Origin: QZLE01 sp033852075
Lineage (GTDB): Bacteria; Pseudomonadota; Gammaproteobacteria; QZLD01
Length of the DNA: 64,000 nt
NCBI GenBank assembly: GCA_033852075.1
Contig: JAWSVC010000010.1
Coordinates: 62,001-126,000, forward strand
Direction: 5' to 3'
Positions 52,104-61,191 of this stretch are shown here, piece by piece. The notes under the pieces were generated by a model that worked only from the letters and a program-made list of their open reading frames with translations, ran no database searches and was not told the origin of the DNA. The position numbers were made by a program, and so were the translations under genes. The first letter of the stretch is position 1; the number at the start of each line of letters is the position of its first letter.

Positions 52104-53090
52104 TTAACTTGGTTCGATTTTACCCAGATGTTTTCCAACGGCTATCCAAGATCCGGCAAAGCCAAGAGTTGTACTGATAGCAATCAGTGTCAAGCTACCA
52201 TTAAATCCAAGGCCGCTAAGTTCAAAACCACTGCTGTAAAGGCTGGAAAGCTTGCTGACTGAATTTGATAGCAATCCAATGCTTATGCTGATGAGGATTG
52301 AGGCGATAATTCCGCCCAGAAGGCCGTATAGGATGCCGGTGTAAAGGAATGGGCGGCGGATAAATGAGTTGGTGGCCCCGATTAGCTTGGTTACCAATAT
52401 CTCATCGTATCGGTTTTGAATGTCCAGGCGGATGGTGTTGCCGGTTATAAGGATAACTGCAAGGGCCAATAGAGCACCAACGATCATAACTCCGCGATTA
52501 ATGATTTCCATAATCGAATATAGCCGTTTTACCCACTGCATATCCAATTGGGCATGGTCGACAATGGGGTTGTCTTGTAATGATTGAACCAGTTGGTTTA
52601 ATTGTTTCGGAGAACTGGCGTTTATGCCTGGACTGATTACTATAACTGCTGGGAGGGGGTTTTCATCAAGAGCATCCAGAGCTTGACCAAAACCTGATAG
52701 GCGTTTGAATTCTTCCAGTGCAGAATTTGGTGATATGTATTCGGTTTTTTCAACTTGGCTCATCATTCCTATTTGAGATTGAAAGTTAGTGATTTTATTT
52801 TCAGGTACATCTTTTTTTATGAATAGGGAAATTTGTGCGGCGCCATCCCAACCTGCAGTAACGAATTCGATGTTTTTTATAAGTACATGCATTCCGGCAG
52901 GTAGTGCCAGTGAAATGGCAATAACTGCAATGGTCATAAGACTGGATATTGGTGAGCGGCAAATTCTGCCTAAAGCGGCTAAGCAGACTTGTATGTGGCG
53001 TAAGATATAACCTTTTATGGAAAAAGAAGCTTTGTATTCTTTGTTGTGCTGTTTATTAGCTGGTTTGCGATACTGTTGTTTATTATTCAT
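52104..53090 (-). CDS. ftsX: Cell-division permease-like protein FtsX
   Basis: Partner of FtsE that activates peptidoglycan hydrolases at the division site, 328 residues. A cytoplasmic N-terminus rich in Asn, Gln and Lys precedes the first helix (SLMTIAVIAISLALPAG), a periplasmic domain (ISLFIKKDVPENKI and YISPNSALEEFKRLSGFG), and three C-terminal helices with the family segment EIINRGVMIVGALLALAVIL. It follows ftsE by 18 bases. Confidence 0.94.
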   Translation of the reverse strand: MNNKQQYRKPANKQHNKEYKASFSIKGYILRHIQVCLAALGRICRSPISSLMTIAVIAISLALPAGMHVLIKNIEFVTAGWDGAAQISLFIKKDVPENKITNFQSQIGMMSQVEKTEYISPNSALEEFKRLSGFGQALDALDENPLPAVIVISPGINASSPKQLNQLVQSLQDNPIVDHAQLDMQWVKRLYSIMEIINRGVMIVGALLALAVILITGNTIRLDIQNRYDEILVTKLIGATNSFIRRPFLYTGILYGLLGGIIASILISISIGLLSNSVSKLSSLYSSGFELSGLGFNGSLTLIAISTTLGFAGSWIAVGKHLGKIEPS

Positions 53091-53108
53091 CTATAACGCC
53101 CCCACCAT

Positions 53109-53831
53109 TTAATATCCAGAAATTGAGTTGTTATGGGGTGATTGACTATGAAAGCTTTTAGGAGTGTATCCATACCCGTCGTAGATGATCTTTCCTTGTT
53201 GCAGGGTAATGATTCGTTTGTTCATTTGATTGATTAGATCAATGTCATGGCTGGCAATTAGAATGCATACTCCAACCTGATTGAATTGTTCAAACAGGTG
53301 CATGATTTCGGATGATAGTTCCGGGTCTAGGTTTCCGGTTGGTTCGTCAGCTAGGATAATTGGTGGTTTATGCACGACCGCACGCGCAATACCTACACGC
53401 TGTTGTTCTCCTCCGGAAAGAGTAACCGGGTAAAGTTTTTCTTTGCTAAGTAGGTTGACTTTGTCTAGAGCGGCGCGGACTCGACGACCAATTTCCCGGT
53501 GTGGAAGCCCTTGAATAACTAGTGGTAGGGCGATATTGTCAAATACGGTGCGATCAAAAAGAAGTTGGTGATTTTGGAAGATAATGCCAATATTGCGGCG
53601 CAGATAGGGGATCTTGCTCTTTCTAAGCTTGCTGATATTAACGCCATTGACGATAACTTGGCCTCGGGTAGGGCGTTCGATACAGGCGATAAGTTTTAGT
53701 AGAGTGCTTTTGCCTGCTCCGGAGTGTCCGGTCAAAAAGGACATTTCTCCTTCATTGAGGTCAAAGCTGATGCTGCTCAGGGCTTCATGCCCCTCGCTGT
53801 ATCTTTTGGTGGTGTTATCAAATCGAATCAT
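53109..53831 (-). CDS. ftsE: Cell-division ATP-binding protein FtsE
   Basis: ABC-type ATPase acting with FtsX, 240 residues. Walker A GHSGAGKST, signature TLSGGEQQRVGIARAVVHKP, Walker B ILADEPTGNLDP and the His switch ASHDIDLI are all present. The C-terminal ~20 residues (KSFHSQSPHNNSISGY) are Ser/Asn/His-rich. It lies between ftsY (23 bases upstream) and ftsX. Confidence 0.96.
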   Translation of the reverse strand: MIRFDNTTKRYSEGHEALSSISFDLNEGEMSFLTGHSGAGKSTLLKLIACIERPTRGQVIVNGVNISKLRKSKIPYLRRNIGIIFQNHQLLFDRTVFDNIALPLVIQGLPHREIGRRVRAALDKVNLLSKEKLYPVTLSGGEQQRVGIARAVVHKPPIILADEPTGNLDPELSSEIMHLFEQFNQVGVCILIASHDIDLINQMNKRIITLQQGKIIYDGYGYTPKSFHSQSPHNNSISGY

Positions 53832-53854
53832 TCCGTTGTCTTTTTATGATTTAC

Positions 53855-54997
53855 CTATTCAGTGTCACTTTCATTGAAAAGGGCTGCAACAAACTCATTG
53901 CCATCAAATTCGCGCAGATCTTCAATCCCTTCGCCGATACCGATAAAGCGAATAGGTATCCTTAGCTTATCAGCAATTGCAAAGATAATTCCACCTTTGG
54001 CTGTACCGTCAAGTTTGGTCAGGGCTACACCGGTAAGACCAATTGCGGTATTAAAAGTGGTGGCTTGTGATAAGGCATTTTGGCCGGTAGATGCATCCAG
54101 AACCAAAAGAACCTCGTTTGGAGCATCCTCGTCGATCTTCTTGATAACACGCTGAATTTTTTTTAGCTCTTCCATAAGGTTGTCTTTTGTGTGCAGACGG
54201 CCGGCAGTATCAGCGATAAGTACATCTATATTACGAGCCTTTGCTGCCTGAAATGCATCAAAAATAACTGAAGCAGAGTCGGCGCCGGTGTGTTGGGCTA
54301 TTACCGGAATCTGATTGCGTTCACCCCAGATCTCAAGTTGTTCAACGGCTGCTGCGCGGAAGGTGTCTCCGGCTGCCAGCATTACGCTCTGACCTTGCTG
54401 CTGGAATTTTTTAGCTAATTTGCCAATGGTGGTGGTTTTGCCAACACCGTTAACACCAACAACAAGAATTACAAATGGTTTCTTGGTAGTAACATCCAGC
54501 TTTGCCGAGCATGGAGCCAGGATGTTGTTCATCTCGTCACGAAGGGTGTTGATAACTAGGGTGTCATCGTTCAGTTCTTTGCGGCCCAGCTTTTCGGTAA
54601 GGCGGTTAACTATGGTCATGGTTGTATCAACGCCAACATCAGCAAGCAATAGTCTGGTTTCAAGCTCTTCCAGCAGGTCATCATCTAATTGCTTTTTTCC
54701 AAGAAGCAGATTGGAAAGACCGTCGGTAAGACCATGTCTGGTTTTACTTAATTTTTCTTTCAGGCGAGAAAATAGCCCTTTCTTCTTTTGAGGAGCCTCT
54801 TCGGTTGATGGTTCTGTGGTGATCTTTGATTTAGATTCAGGTTCAACAGTTGGTACCTGAGTCTGTTCTGTTTCTATCTCTTGAGAAATGGCAGGAGCAT
54901 CATCGGTTATCTGCTCAGAAACCTGTATATGCTCTTCTTTATGAGCATCTTGAACCTGCTTGGTGTTTTTTTTCTTGCCGCGTAAAAATTTCAACAT
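53855..54997 (-). CDS. ftsY: Signal recognition particle receptor FtsY
   Basis: SRP receptor GTPase for co-translational membrane targeting, 380 residues. An acidic, variable A domain (about 1-75, with EIETEQTQVPTVEPESKS) precedes the NG domain: GVNGVGKTTTIGKLA (G1), AAGDTFRAAAVEQL, LIADTAGRLHTKDNLMEEL (G3) and LTKLDGTAKGG (G4), ending FDGNEFVAALFNESD. It heads the ftsYEX-rpoH group. Confidence 0.97.
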   Translation of the reverse strand: MLKFLRGKKKNTKQVQDAHKEEHIQVSEQITDDAPAISQEIETEQTQVPTVEPESKSKITTEPSTEEAPQKKKGLFSRLKEKLSKTRHGLTDGLSNLLLGKKQLDDDLLEELETRLLLADVGVDTTMTIVNRLTEKLGRKELNDDTLVINTLRDEMNNILAPCSAKLDVTTKKPFVILVVGVNGVGKTTTIGKLAKKFQQQGQSVMLAAGDTFRAAAVEQLEIWGERNQIPVIAQHTGADSASVIFDAFQAAKARNIDVLIADTAGRLHTKDNLMEELKKIQRVIKKIDEDAPNEVLLVLDASTGQNALSQATTFNTAIGLTGVALTKLDGTAKGGIIFAIADKLRIPIRFIGIGEGIEDLREFDGNEFVAALFNESDTE

Positions 54998-55160
54998 AAT
55001 CGAGAGCTTTGGTAATAATGATTGTTTACGAAGAGCGTATTATCTTAGATTAATTTGTCATCGGCAAACAAATACCATAAATTTAAGGAAATTTTTGTAA
55101 AATTTGCGTTTTTGTTGTCATAGGAAGCAGTGAATGGATTTTTTATATGATGAGGATTTG

Positions 55161-55256
55161 CTGGATACCGGCCTTCGCCGGTATGACGTATTAAGGCTTT
55201 AGTGCAGATTTATTTATACTACAACGTGCGTCATTCCCGCGAAGGCGGGAATCCAG
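55161..55256. repeat. Dispersed inverted repeat (GGATTCCCGCCTTCG type)
   Basis: Left arm 55161-55188, CTGGATACCGGCCTTCGCCG then GTATGACG, mirrors right arm 55229-55256, CGTCATTCCCGCGAAGGCGG then GAATCCAG. Each arm is itself a small hairpin. The type is common in bacterial intergenic DNA and here fills the divergent ftsY/M16 peptidase gap. Confidence 0.8.
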
Positions 55257-55331
55257 AGAATCTTGTCGTGCAAAGATTATATTTTCACTTTTTTGGGAAT
55301 AGTGAATAAAAGGGTATGGAGTAAATTATTA

Positions 55332-56753
55332 ATGATTAAGTTTTTACCGGGTTTAATGGTTGTCGTGGTGCTATTCACTGCATCATGTCGGGCGGTTAAA
55401 TCTGAAGATATTAAGAGTAGTGAACAGGCGCAAGCAGAGCAACCTACTGCAGCAGAAACAAAAAAAGTAGCCGAATTCAAACTTGATAATGGTCTGAAAA
55501 TTCTGGTTAAAGAGGATCATCGTGCGTCTATAGTTACCTCACAGGTTTGGTATAAAGTTGGTTCCAGTTTTGAGCCTGCTGGGTTGACCGGAATTTCACA
55601 TATGCTTGAGCATATGATGTTTAAGGGGACCAAAAAATTTCCATCGGGGATGGCTCGCAAGATTATTGCTGAGAATGGCGGTAATGAGAACGCCTATACC
55701 AGCCGCGACCACACAGTGTATTACCAAAATATAGAAAAGAGTCGTTTGGAGATCTGTTTTGAACTGGAGGCAGATCGTATGGTTAATCTGCTTTTGGATG
55801 ATAAAGAATTCCAAAAAGAACGTCAGGTAGTTTTGGAAGAGCGACGTATGCGCACCGAGGATAATCCAAACGCTAAATTATATGAGCGCTTTAATGCGGT
55901 TGCTTATTTAAGTAATGGTTATGCAACACCTGTGATTGGTTGGCAGCATGATATTGATGGTTATACCATCGAGGATTTAAGACAATGGTATCAGGACTGG
56001 TATACGCCACAGAATGCAACTTTGGTGGTAGTTGGTGATGTTAATTCACAAGAGGTTTATCAGCTAGCCAAAAAATACTTTGGTCCAATTAAAGGCAAGC
56101 TGGTAAGGCAGGTAAAACCTTCTGTAGAGATAGAACCTCTTGGAAGGAAAGATCTGCAGGTAAAGGCTAAGGCTCAGTTGCCAATAATAATTGCAGGATA
56201 TTCAGTACCATCTTTTATTACAGCAAAAGAAGATTGGGAACCATATGCCTTAACTGTGCTGGCTGGAATTATGGATGGAGGTGCAAGTTCCAGATTTACT
56301 TCTCGCTTGGTACGAGGTAAAGAGCTGGCTGTGTGGGCAGGTGTAGGTTATAACCCATTATCCAGACTAGATTCGCAATTTAGTATTTGGAGTAGTCCTG
56401 CTCATGGTGTAGATATAAATGATCTGATTGCTGCGATAAATACCGAAATAGCTGAACTTAAAAAGGAACTGGTTTCTGAGGGTGAGTTGGAGCGGGTTAA
56501 GGCTCAGGTTATGGCAAGTGCTATTTATGAGTTGGATTCTGTAAGTGCTCAGGCTAGGGAGATTGGGCAATTGGAGACTCTTGGGCTTGGTTGGGAATTT
56601 GTTGATGAATACTATCAAAGATTTCAGCAGGTAACTGCAAAGCAAGTGCAAGCAGTTGCTAGAAAATATCTTGTTGATGAGCGTCTGACATTCGCACGTT
56701 TGATTCCTGAAAAAGAGGATATTTCTATGGCTAATGATGGAGGGAAACAATAA
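55332..56753 (+). CDS. M16-family zinc metallopeptidase, catalytic member
   Basis: Pitrilysin-family peptidase of about 473 residues from ATG 55332, which has GGAG ten bases upstream. A lipoprotein-like signal ends FTASC (Cys19). The inverted zinc motif HMLEH has His90, Glu93 and His94, and the downstream Glu ligand lies in ICFELEADRM. Two M16 halves are recognisable, the second with GKELAVWAGVGYN. It is coupled to the next, inactive-looking partner through a TAATG overlap, the usual two-gene arrangement of periplasmic M16B pairs. Substrate unknown. Confidence 0.92.
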   Translation: MIKFLPGLMVVVVLFTASCRAVKSEDIKSSEQAQAEQPTAAETKKVAEFKLDNGLKILVKEDHRASIVTSQVWYKVGSSFEPAGLTGISHMLEHMMFKGTKKFPSGMARKIIAENGGNENAYTSRDHTVYYQNIEKSRLEICFELEADRMVNLLLDDKEFQKERQVVLEERRMRTEDNPNAKLYERFNAVAYLSNGYATPVIGWQHDIDGYTIEDLRQWYQDWYTPQNATLVVVGDVNSQEVYQLAKKYFGPIKGKLVRQVKPSVEIEPLGRKDLQVKAKAQLPIIIAGYSVPSFITAKEDWEPYALTVLAGIMDGGASSRFTSRLVRGKELAVWAGVGYNPLSRLDSQFSIWSSPAHGVDINDLIAAINTEIAELKKELVSEGELERVKAQVMASAIYELDSVSAQAREIGQLETLGLGWEFVDEYYQRFQQVTAKQVQAVARKYLVDERLTFARLIPEKEDISMANDGGKQ

Positions 56754-58096
56754 TGCTGAATCTAAATAAATATTTGTTTTTTATTGTTGCCGTATTTTTT
56801 GCTAGTCATGTGGTAGCAGCACCAAAGATAGAGGAGTGGTATTCCAGCAATGGTGCCAGGGTATTGTTTGTGCAGGCAGATAGTTTGCCGATGGTTGATT
56901 TCAGTATCTCTTTTGCTGCTGGAGCAGCAAGAGATGGAGAGTTATATGGCCTTGCAGTTGCAACCAATAGCCTTCTTAATGAGGGGGCTGGAGGTGTTTC
57001 AGCTACAGAGATATCTAAACGTTTAGAACAGGTAGGGATAAAATTAGGGGCTGGTGTTAGTAAAGATATGGCCTGGATTGGCATGCGTTCGCTTTCTAAT
57101 AAAGAGAAGTTGCAACATGGTATCGAAGTATTGAATATGATGCTGACCAATCCCGATTTTGGTGAACAGCAGATTGAAAGGCAGAAAAATTTTATGCGTA
57201 TTAATCTGGAGCAGATAAAACAGTCTCCAGATAAGATTGCTGGTTTAACGATGTTTGCAAAGCTATATCCGGATCATCCATATGGCAGACCTACAGATGG
57301 TAATAAAGATACGATTGAACAGATCAAAAGGTCTGATGTTCAAGGGTTCTTTAAGCGTTATTACGTTGCTGAGAATGCAACGGTAGTAATCGTTGGTGAT
57401 ATTGATTCTGCAGGGGCTCATGAGCTGGTAGAACAGGTTTTAGCTGGAGTCGCTAAAGGGGAAAAGGCGGAAGTGTTGCCGCAGGTAGAAACCGTAAATG
57501 CTGATGATGTTGAGATAGAGTATCCATCGCAGCAAACGCATATCCTGATTGGACAGAATGCAATTAAAAAAGGTGATCCGCGTTTTCATGCTTTGTATGT
57601 TGGAAATTATATATTGGGCGGAGGTAGCTTAATCTCATTATTAGGTGATGAGATCAGAGTAAAACGCGGACTTGCTTATAGCATATATAGTTATTTTTCT
57701 ACAATGCGACAGCGCGGTATATTTATCTTAGGGGCGCAGACCCGGGGTGAACAAGCGCAGCAATCAGTGGAAGTGATGCGGCAAGTATTGAGAGATTTTA
57801 TCGAAAATGGGCCGACACAAGAGCAGCTTGATGCCGCCAAGAAAAGTATAACTGGTAGTTATCCGCTTGGAGTTGCCAGTAATAGCGATATAGCAGGATT
57901 TTTGAAGGTGATAGGATTTTATGATTTGCCGCTGGATTATATGGACACGTTTACCGCAAAAATTGATAAGGTGACTGTAAAAGATGTGCAAGAAGCATTT
58001 GCAGCGGTGGTAAAACCTGAAAACATGGTTACTGTGCTTGTAGGTAGAAAGATTGTTGATGAGGGTGTGAAAAATCAGCAGGATGAAGATGAATAA
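56753..58096 (+). CDS. M16-family peptidase partner lacking the zinc motif
   Basis: 447-residue exported M16 homologue; signal peptide FFIVAVFFASHVVAA. The position of the zinc motif reads LYGLAVATNSLLNEGAG, with no HxxEH, so it is probably catalytically inactive and supports the upstream peptidase. The Arg-Tyr substrate-binding pair is present as VKRGLAYSIYSYF in the C-terminal half. It overlaps both neighbours (TAATG at each end), so these genes and rsmD form one operon. Confidence 0.92.
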   Translation: MLNLNKYLFFIVAVFFASHVVAAPKIEEWYSSNGARVLFVQADSLPMVDFSISFAAGAARDGELYGLAVATNSLLNEGAGGVSATEISKRLEQVGIKLGAGVSKDMAWIGMRSLSNKEKLQHGIEVLNMMLTNPDFGEQQIERQKNFMRINLEQIKQSPDKIAGLTMFAKLYPDHPYGRPTDGNKDTIEQIKRSDVQGFFKRYYVAENATVVIVGDIDSAGAHELVEQVLAGVAKGEKAEVLPQVETVNADDVEIEYPSQQTHILIGQNAIKKGDPRFHALYVGNYILGGGSLISLLGDEIRVKRGLAYSIYSYFSTMRQRGIFILGAQTRGEQAQQSVEVMRQVLRDFIENGPTQEQLDAAKKSITGSYPLGVASNSDIAGFLKVIGFYDLPLDYMDTFTAKIDKVTVKDVQEAFAAVVKPENMVTVLVGRKIVDEGVKNQQDEDE

Positions 58097-58677
58097 TGGC
58101 TCGCAGACCAGGTAAACAAAAAACAACAGCAGATAATACTTTGCGAATAATTGGAGGTGAGTGGCGTAGTAGAAAGCTGCAATTTCCTGATGCCAATGGC
58201 TTGCGCCCAACATCCGGTAAGATTAGAGAAACGTTGTTTAACTGGCTTGGGCATCAGGTAATAGGTTCGAGTGTTCTGGATATGTTTGCAGGTAGTGGTG
58301 CGCTTGGACTTGAGGCTCTTTCCAGAGGTGCAACACAAGTTATTATGTTGGAAAAGGATCGCAAGGTAGCTGAACAGCTCAAGCAAAATTGCGCTATTCT
58401 TAAGGTTGATAATGCAGCCGTGATAAATTCAGATGCAATGGCATGGGCTTCTGGTGTTAGCTGTGTGTTTGATATTGTATTTCTTGATCCACCATTTGCT
58501 GCTGAAATGGCTCTTCGGTGTCTTGATCTATGTAAATCTGGAATAGTTAAATGTGATGGTTTCGTATATCTTGAAACCGCAAAAGATCAACAGGTAGAAA
58601 TACCAGAAGAATTTGAAGTGTTAAAAGATAAAAGCAGTGGTAATGTTAAGTATCAACTTCTACGAAGGATAAAATAA
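58096..58677 (+). CDS. rsmD: 16S rRNA (guanine(966)-N(2))-methyltransferase RsmD
   Basis: SAM-dependent methyltransferase for G966 of 16S rRNA, 193 residues. Motifs are LRIIGGEWRSRKLQFP, GLRPTSGKIRETLFNWLG, SVLDMFAGSGALGLEALSRG (SAM site) and DIVFLDPPF (catalytic DPPF). Starts inside the stop of the M16 partner and ends overlapping coaD. Its place between M16 peptidases and coaD is conserved. Confidence 0.96.
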   Translation: MARRPGKQKTTADNTLRIIGGEWRSRKLQFPDANGLRPTSGKIRETLFNWLGHQVIGSSVLDMFAGSGALGLEALSRGATQVIMLEKDRKVAEQLKQNCAILKVDNAAVINSDAMAWASGVSCVFDIVFLDPPFAAEMALRCLDLCKSGIVKCDGFVYLETAKDQQVEIPEEFEVLKDKSSGNVKYQLLRRIK

Positions 58678-59180
58678 TGAGTGCAGTAGCAGTATATTCA
58701 GGAACCTTTGATCCGATTACAAATGGACATGCAGATATTGCAATTCGTGCTGCAAATATATTCGATAAGGTTATTGTTGCAGTTGCTGATTTTCCTGGCG
58801 CTAGTAAAAAGCCAATCTTTTCCGGTGAGGAACGGATTGAATTGGCAAAAATTGCATTGGCTGAAAAAAGAAACATTGAGGTAGTTACATTTAACTCTTT
58901 ACTTGTAGATTTTGTAAAAGAGGTTGATGCCAAAGTAATAATACGCGGAATTCGTTCGTTCACAGATTTTGATTATGAAGCTCAACTTTCTGGTATGAAT
59001 AATCATTTAGATCCAAATATAGAAACTGTTTATATGAACTGTACTCCAGAGCTGGGATATATCTCGTCGACACTGGTGAAAGAGGTTGCGTTTTTGGGGA
59101 AAGATGTTTCTGAATTATTGCATCCGGCAGTTGCGTATGCGTTAGCGGAAAGAATTATAGAGTTGCAAAATAATAAGTAA
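58677..59180 (+). CDS. coaD: Phosphopantetheine adenylyltransferase
   Basis: Penultimate coenzyme A enzyme, 167 residues. The nucleotidyltransferase motif GTFDPITNGHADI is at the start; IIRGIRSFTDFDYEAQLSGMN and the second motif YISSTLVKEVA complete the active site. It ends at a strong intrinsic terminator, closing the M16-rsmD-coaD operon. Confidence 0.97.
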   Translation: MSAVAVYSGTFDPITNGHADIAIRAANIFDKVIVAVADFPGASKKPIFSGEERIELAKIALAEKRNIEVVTFNSLLVDFVKEVDAKVIIRGIRSFTDFDYEAQLSGMNNHLDPNIETVYMNCTPELGYISSTLVKEVAFLGKDVSELLHPAVAYALAERIIELQNNK

Positions 59181-59190
59181 TTAAAAGAAA

Positions 59191-59213
59191 AAACGCCCCG
59201 CAGGGCGTTTTTT
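59191..59213 (+). terminator. Intrinsic terminator after coaD
   Basis: AAACGCCC, loop CGCA, GGGCGTTT with T residues, ten bases after the coaD stop. Confidence 0.93.
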
Positions 59214-59251
59214 AAATGGTAGATGTTACTAAGCTGTTTTCAGAGATCTAA

Positions 59252-59294
59252 ACCGGACAGTTTATGTGCTACAAGACCGGACATATTATGTGCT
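59252..59294. mobile_element. Tandem 19-base repeat resembling an insertion-sequence end
   Basis: ACCGGACAGTTTATGTGCT (59252-59270) and ACCGGACATATTATGTGCT (59276-59294) repeat with a 24-base period and two differences. Such doubled TGTCC-type motifs occur at IS ends where transposase binds. A reversed TTGTCCGGTT lies at 59696-59705, on the other side of the small gene. No transposase frame is present, so at most this is a remnant. Confidence 0.45.
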
Positions 59295-59320
59295 TACTAC
59301 ATGGGTAATATAGGTTGTGA

Positions 59321-59677
59321 TTACCAGTCTTTTTCAGGGATTTTCCAAGGATGGTATTTGGCAATAAATTCCGGGTCGTCAAAGTCTTCTTTGCTAGGTA
59401 GATAGCCTTGGTAGTCATCACGGAGGTGCTGAAAAAATACGCATTCAATTATTTCAGCAGGATATTTATGTTTGAAGGTTTCAATTACTTCATTTAGAGC
59501 TTCTTTATGATGTTTGTGTTGTCTATGTGAAAATGGATTGTAATATTCCATATCGCCAGTTTCTATTACTACCTGAAACTTTATCTTGTCGAAGTGGCTA
59601 TCAATCCATTTGTGGATGTCTTTGGCGCTTTCTCCACACAGTTTTTTTGTATTCCTAGCGTGCTGTCGTAACTTCAT
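59321..59677 (-). CDS. Hypothetical protein between IS-like fragments
   Basis: Not recognised. The 118-residue product is rich in His, Lys and aromatic residues, with a short LCGESAKDIHKWIDSHFD segment and a PFSHRQHKHHKEALN stretch that looks like a conserved core. It has no signal peptide or membrane helix. The ATG at 59677 has no strong ribosome site. Both sides carry IS-end-like sequences and the gene lies between two unrelated plus-strand operons, which suggests acquisition. Confidence 0.6.
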   Translation of the reverse strand: MKLRQHARNTKKLCGESAKDIHKWIDSHFDKIKFQVVIETGDMEYYNPFSHRQHKHHKEALNEVIETFKHKYPAEIIECVFFQHLRDDYQGYLPSKEDFDDPEFIAKYHPWKIPEKDW

Positions 59678-59789
59678 TGTTTATTGTGTCCAATCCTTGT
59701 CCGGTTAACCATTATAGTTAGAAAAATTGATTTTGTAATTTTCTTTATAAGTAATAGTATAGGCGGTCAGAGATAATATTGAGAAAACT

Positions 59790-60254
59790 ATGTTTCATAT
59801 AGCACTAGCAAATCCAGAAATACCGCCCAATACCGGTAATATAATCAGGTTGTGCGCCAATACAGGCTCACAGCTGCATCTTATTCATCCAATAGCATTT
59901 CAGTTGGATGATAAAAGATTAAGGCGTGCAGGACTTGATTACCATGAATGGGCGTCAGTAAAAGAGTATTTATGTATGGACGATTTCTTGAGGGAGTTTG
60001 CTGATAGCAGGATATTTGCATTGTCTACCCATGGAACCAGAACATATTCAGATGTTCAATTTAAAGCAGGGGATGTGTTTTTATTTGGATCTGAGACCAG
60101 AGGGTTAGGAACCGATTTTTTATCGTCCATGCCGCAAGAGAATGTATTGCGACTTCCTATGCTGGAGAATAGCCGTAGTCTGAACTTATCAAATACAGCT
60201 GCTATTATGTTATATGAGGCATGGCGACAGAATGAGTTTGCTGGAGCAAAATAA
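59790..60254 (+). CDS. trmL: tRNA (cytidine(34)-2'-O)-methyltransferase TrmL
   Basis: SPOUT-class methyltransferase for the wobble nucleotide of certain leucine tRNAs, 154 residues. The family segments are FHIALANPEIPPNTGNIIRL at the start, KRLRRAGLDYHEW, LFGSETRGL and the knot-forming LPMLENSRSLNLSNTAAIML. Length is standard. It stands alone between IS-like debris and a hypothetical gene. Confidence 0.95.
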   Translation: MFHIALANPEIPPNTGNIIRLCANTGSQLHLIHPIAFQLDDKRLRRAGLDYHEWASVKEYLCMDDFLREFADSRIFALSTHGTRTYSDVQFKAGDVFLFGSETRGLGTDFLSSMPQENVLRLPMLENSRSLNLSNTAAIMLYEAWRQNEFAGAK

Positions 60255-60259
60255 AAAGC

Positions 60260-60330
60260 ATGTTATTCCTGCGTAGGTTGGAATCTTGATATGACAGAGT
60301 GGTTTTTTATTTGTTCTGGATCCAAGAATG
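60260..60330. repeat. Degenerate copy of the GGATTCCCGCCTTCG-type repeat
   Basis: TATTCCTGCGTAGGTTGGAATC (60263-60284) corresponds to one hairpin of the repeat at 55161-55256 with several changes, and CTGGATCC follows at 60316. It appears to be a decayed copy. Confidence 0.4.
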
Positions 60331-60357
60331 AGTTTGGAAACTATTAAGGGAGAAAAA

Positions 60358-61095
60358 ATGGAAAACGATAATTTTGACCAACAAGGGATGAATGGGACTG
60401 GTTATGATGAACGTAGCAGTCAGCCGCCTCCGCCTCCACTGCCACCAAAGAGTAATGCAGGAAAATATATCGGAATTGGTTGTCTGGTTATTGTGTTGAT
60501 ATTTATTGGCTTGGGCTATGCTGGTTATCGTATGGTAGTTGGGTTGATGAATGATGTAGTAGCAGAATATACAGATGTTGAGGCGCGTGAATTGCCAGCG
60601 CCAATGGCTTCTAGGGGTGAGTCGGGTGCTACGTTAGATATGTTTGATGAATTTGTATATTCAGTAAAAAATGATGTTGCTGTTGAATCGCTAGCGCTGG
60701 ATGCTGAGCAAATTAACCAAATAATAAATTATCATCCAGAATTTGCTGGTGTTGCTGAACACGTTTTTATAAAGATTAATGAAAATTTAGTGTCGGCAGA
60801 GGTTAGCATTCCTCTTGATGGTTTAAAAGAGATGAGCGAGTTATTCGTTGGTCGTTATTTAAATGGGGCTATAGAGCTTGATTTGGAACTTAAAAACGAG
60901 CGTTTTGAGGTTTATGCTGAGTCAATTGAGGTAAATGGGAAAAAGATTCCTGAAGAGTATATGAGTCAGTTTCGTACAGAGAATCTAGCAAAGGATTTTA
61001 ATAAGAAACGGGAAAATAAAGAGCTTATTGAAAAACTTGAGTCTATTGAAATTGAGGGTGGGGTTGTCACTGTGGTGCCGAAGAATAGGCTATAA
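60358..61095 (+). CDS. Single-pass membrane protein of unknown function
   Basis: Not recognised. From ATG 60358, six bases after GGGAG, the product has 245 residues: a Gln/Ser/Pro-rich cytoplasmic N-terminus containing a run of prolines (QPPPPPLPPK), one membrane helix (YIGIGCLVIVLIFIGLGYAG) and a mainly polar extracytoplasmic domain of about 180 residues ending VVTVVPKNRL. The beta-rich tail with ALDAEQINQIIN and NERFEVYAESIEVNGKKIP looks like a folded domain. The longer reading from 60328 is not supported. Confidence 0.72.
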   Translation: MENDNFDQQGMNGTGYDERSSQPPPPPLPPKSNAGKYIGIGCLVIVLIFIGLGYAGYRMVVGLMNDVVAEYTDVEARELPAPMASRGESGATLDMFDEFVYSVKNDVAVESLALDAEQINQIINYHPEFAGVAEHVFIKINENLVSAEVSIPLDGLKEMSELFVGRYLNGAIELDLELKNERFEVYAESIEVNGKKIPEEYMSQFRTENLAKDFNKKRENKELIEKLESIEIEGGVVTVVPKNRL

Positions 61096-61144
61096 ATAGC
61101 GTATTTGTTTGGTTAGCGTATAGAAATATTAATATCTAAGAATA

Positions 61145-61168
61145 AAAAAGGGCCGTTTGGCCCTTTTT
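61145..61168. terminator. Bidirectional terminator
   Basis: AAAAAGGGCC, loop GTTT, GGCCCTTTTT between the convergent membrane-protein and phasin genes; it has T-runs on both strands. Confidence 0.92.
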
Positions 61169-61191
61169 TAAATTCAAATTTCTAACTGATA

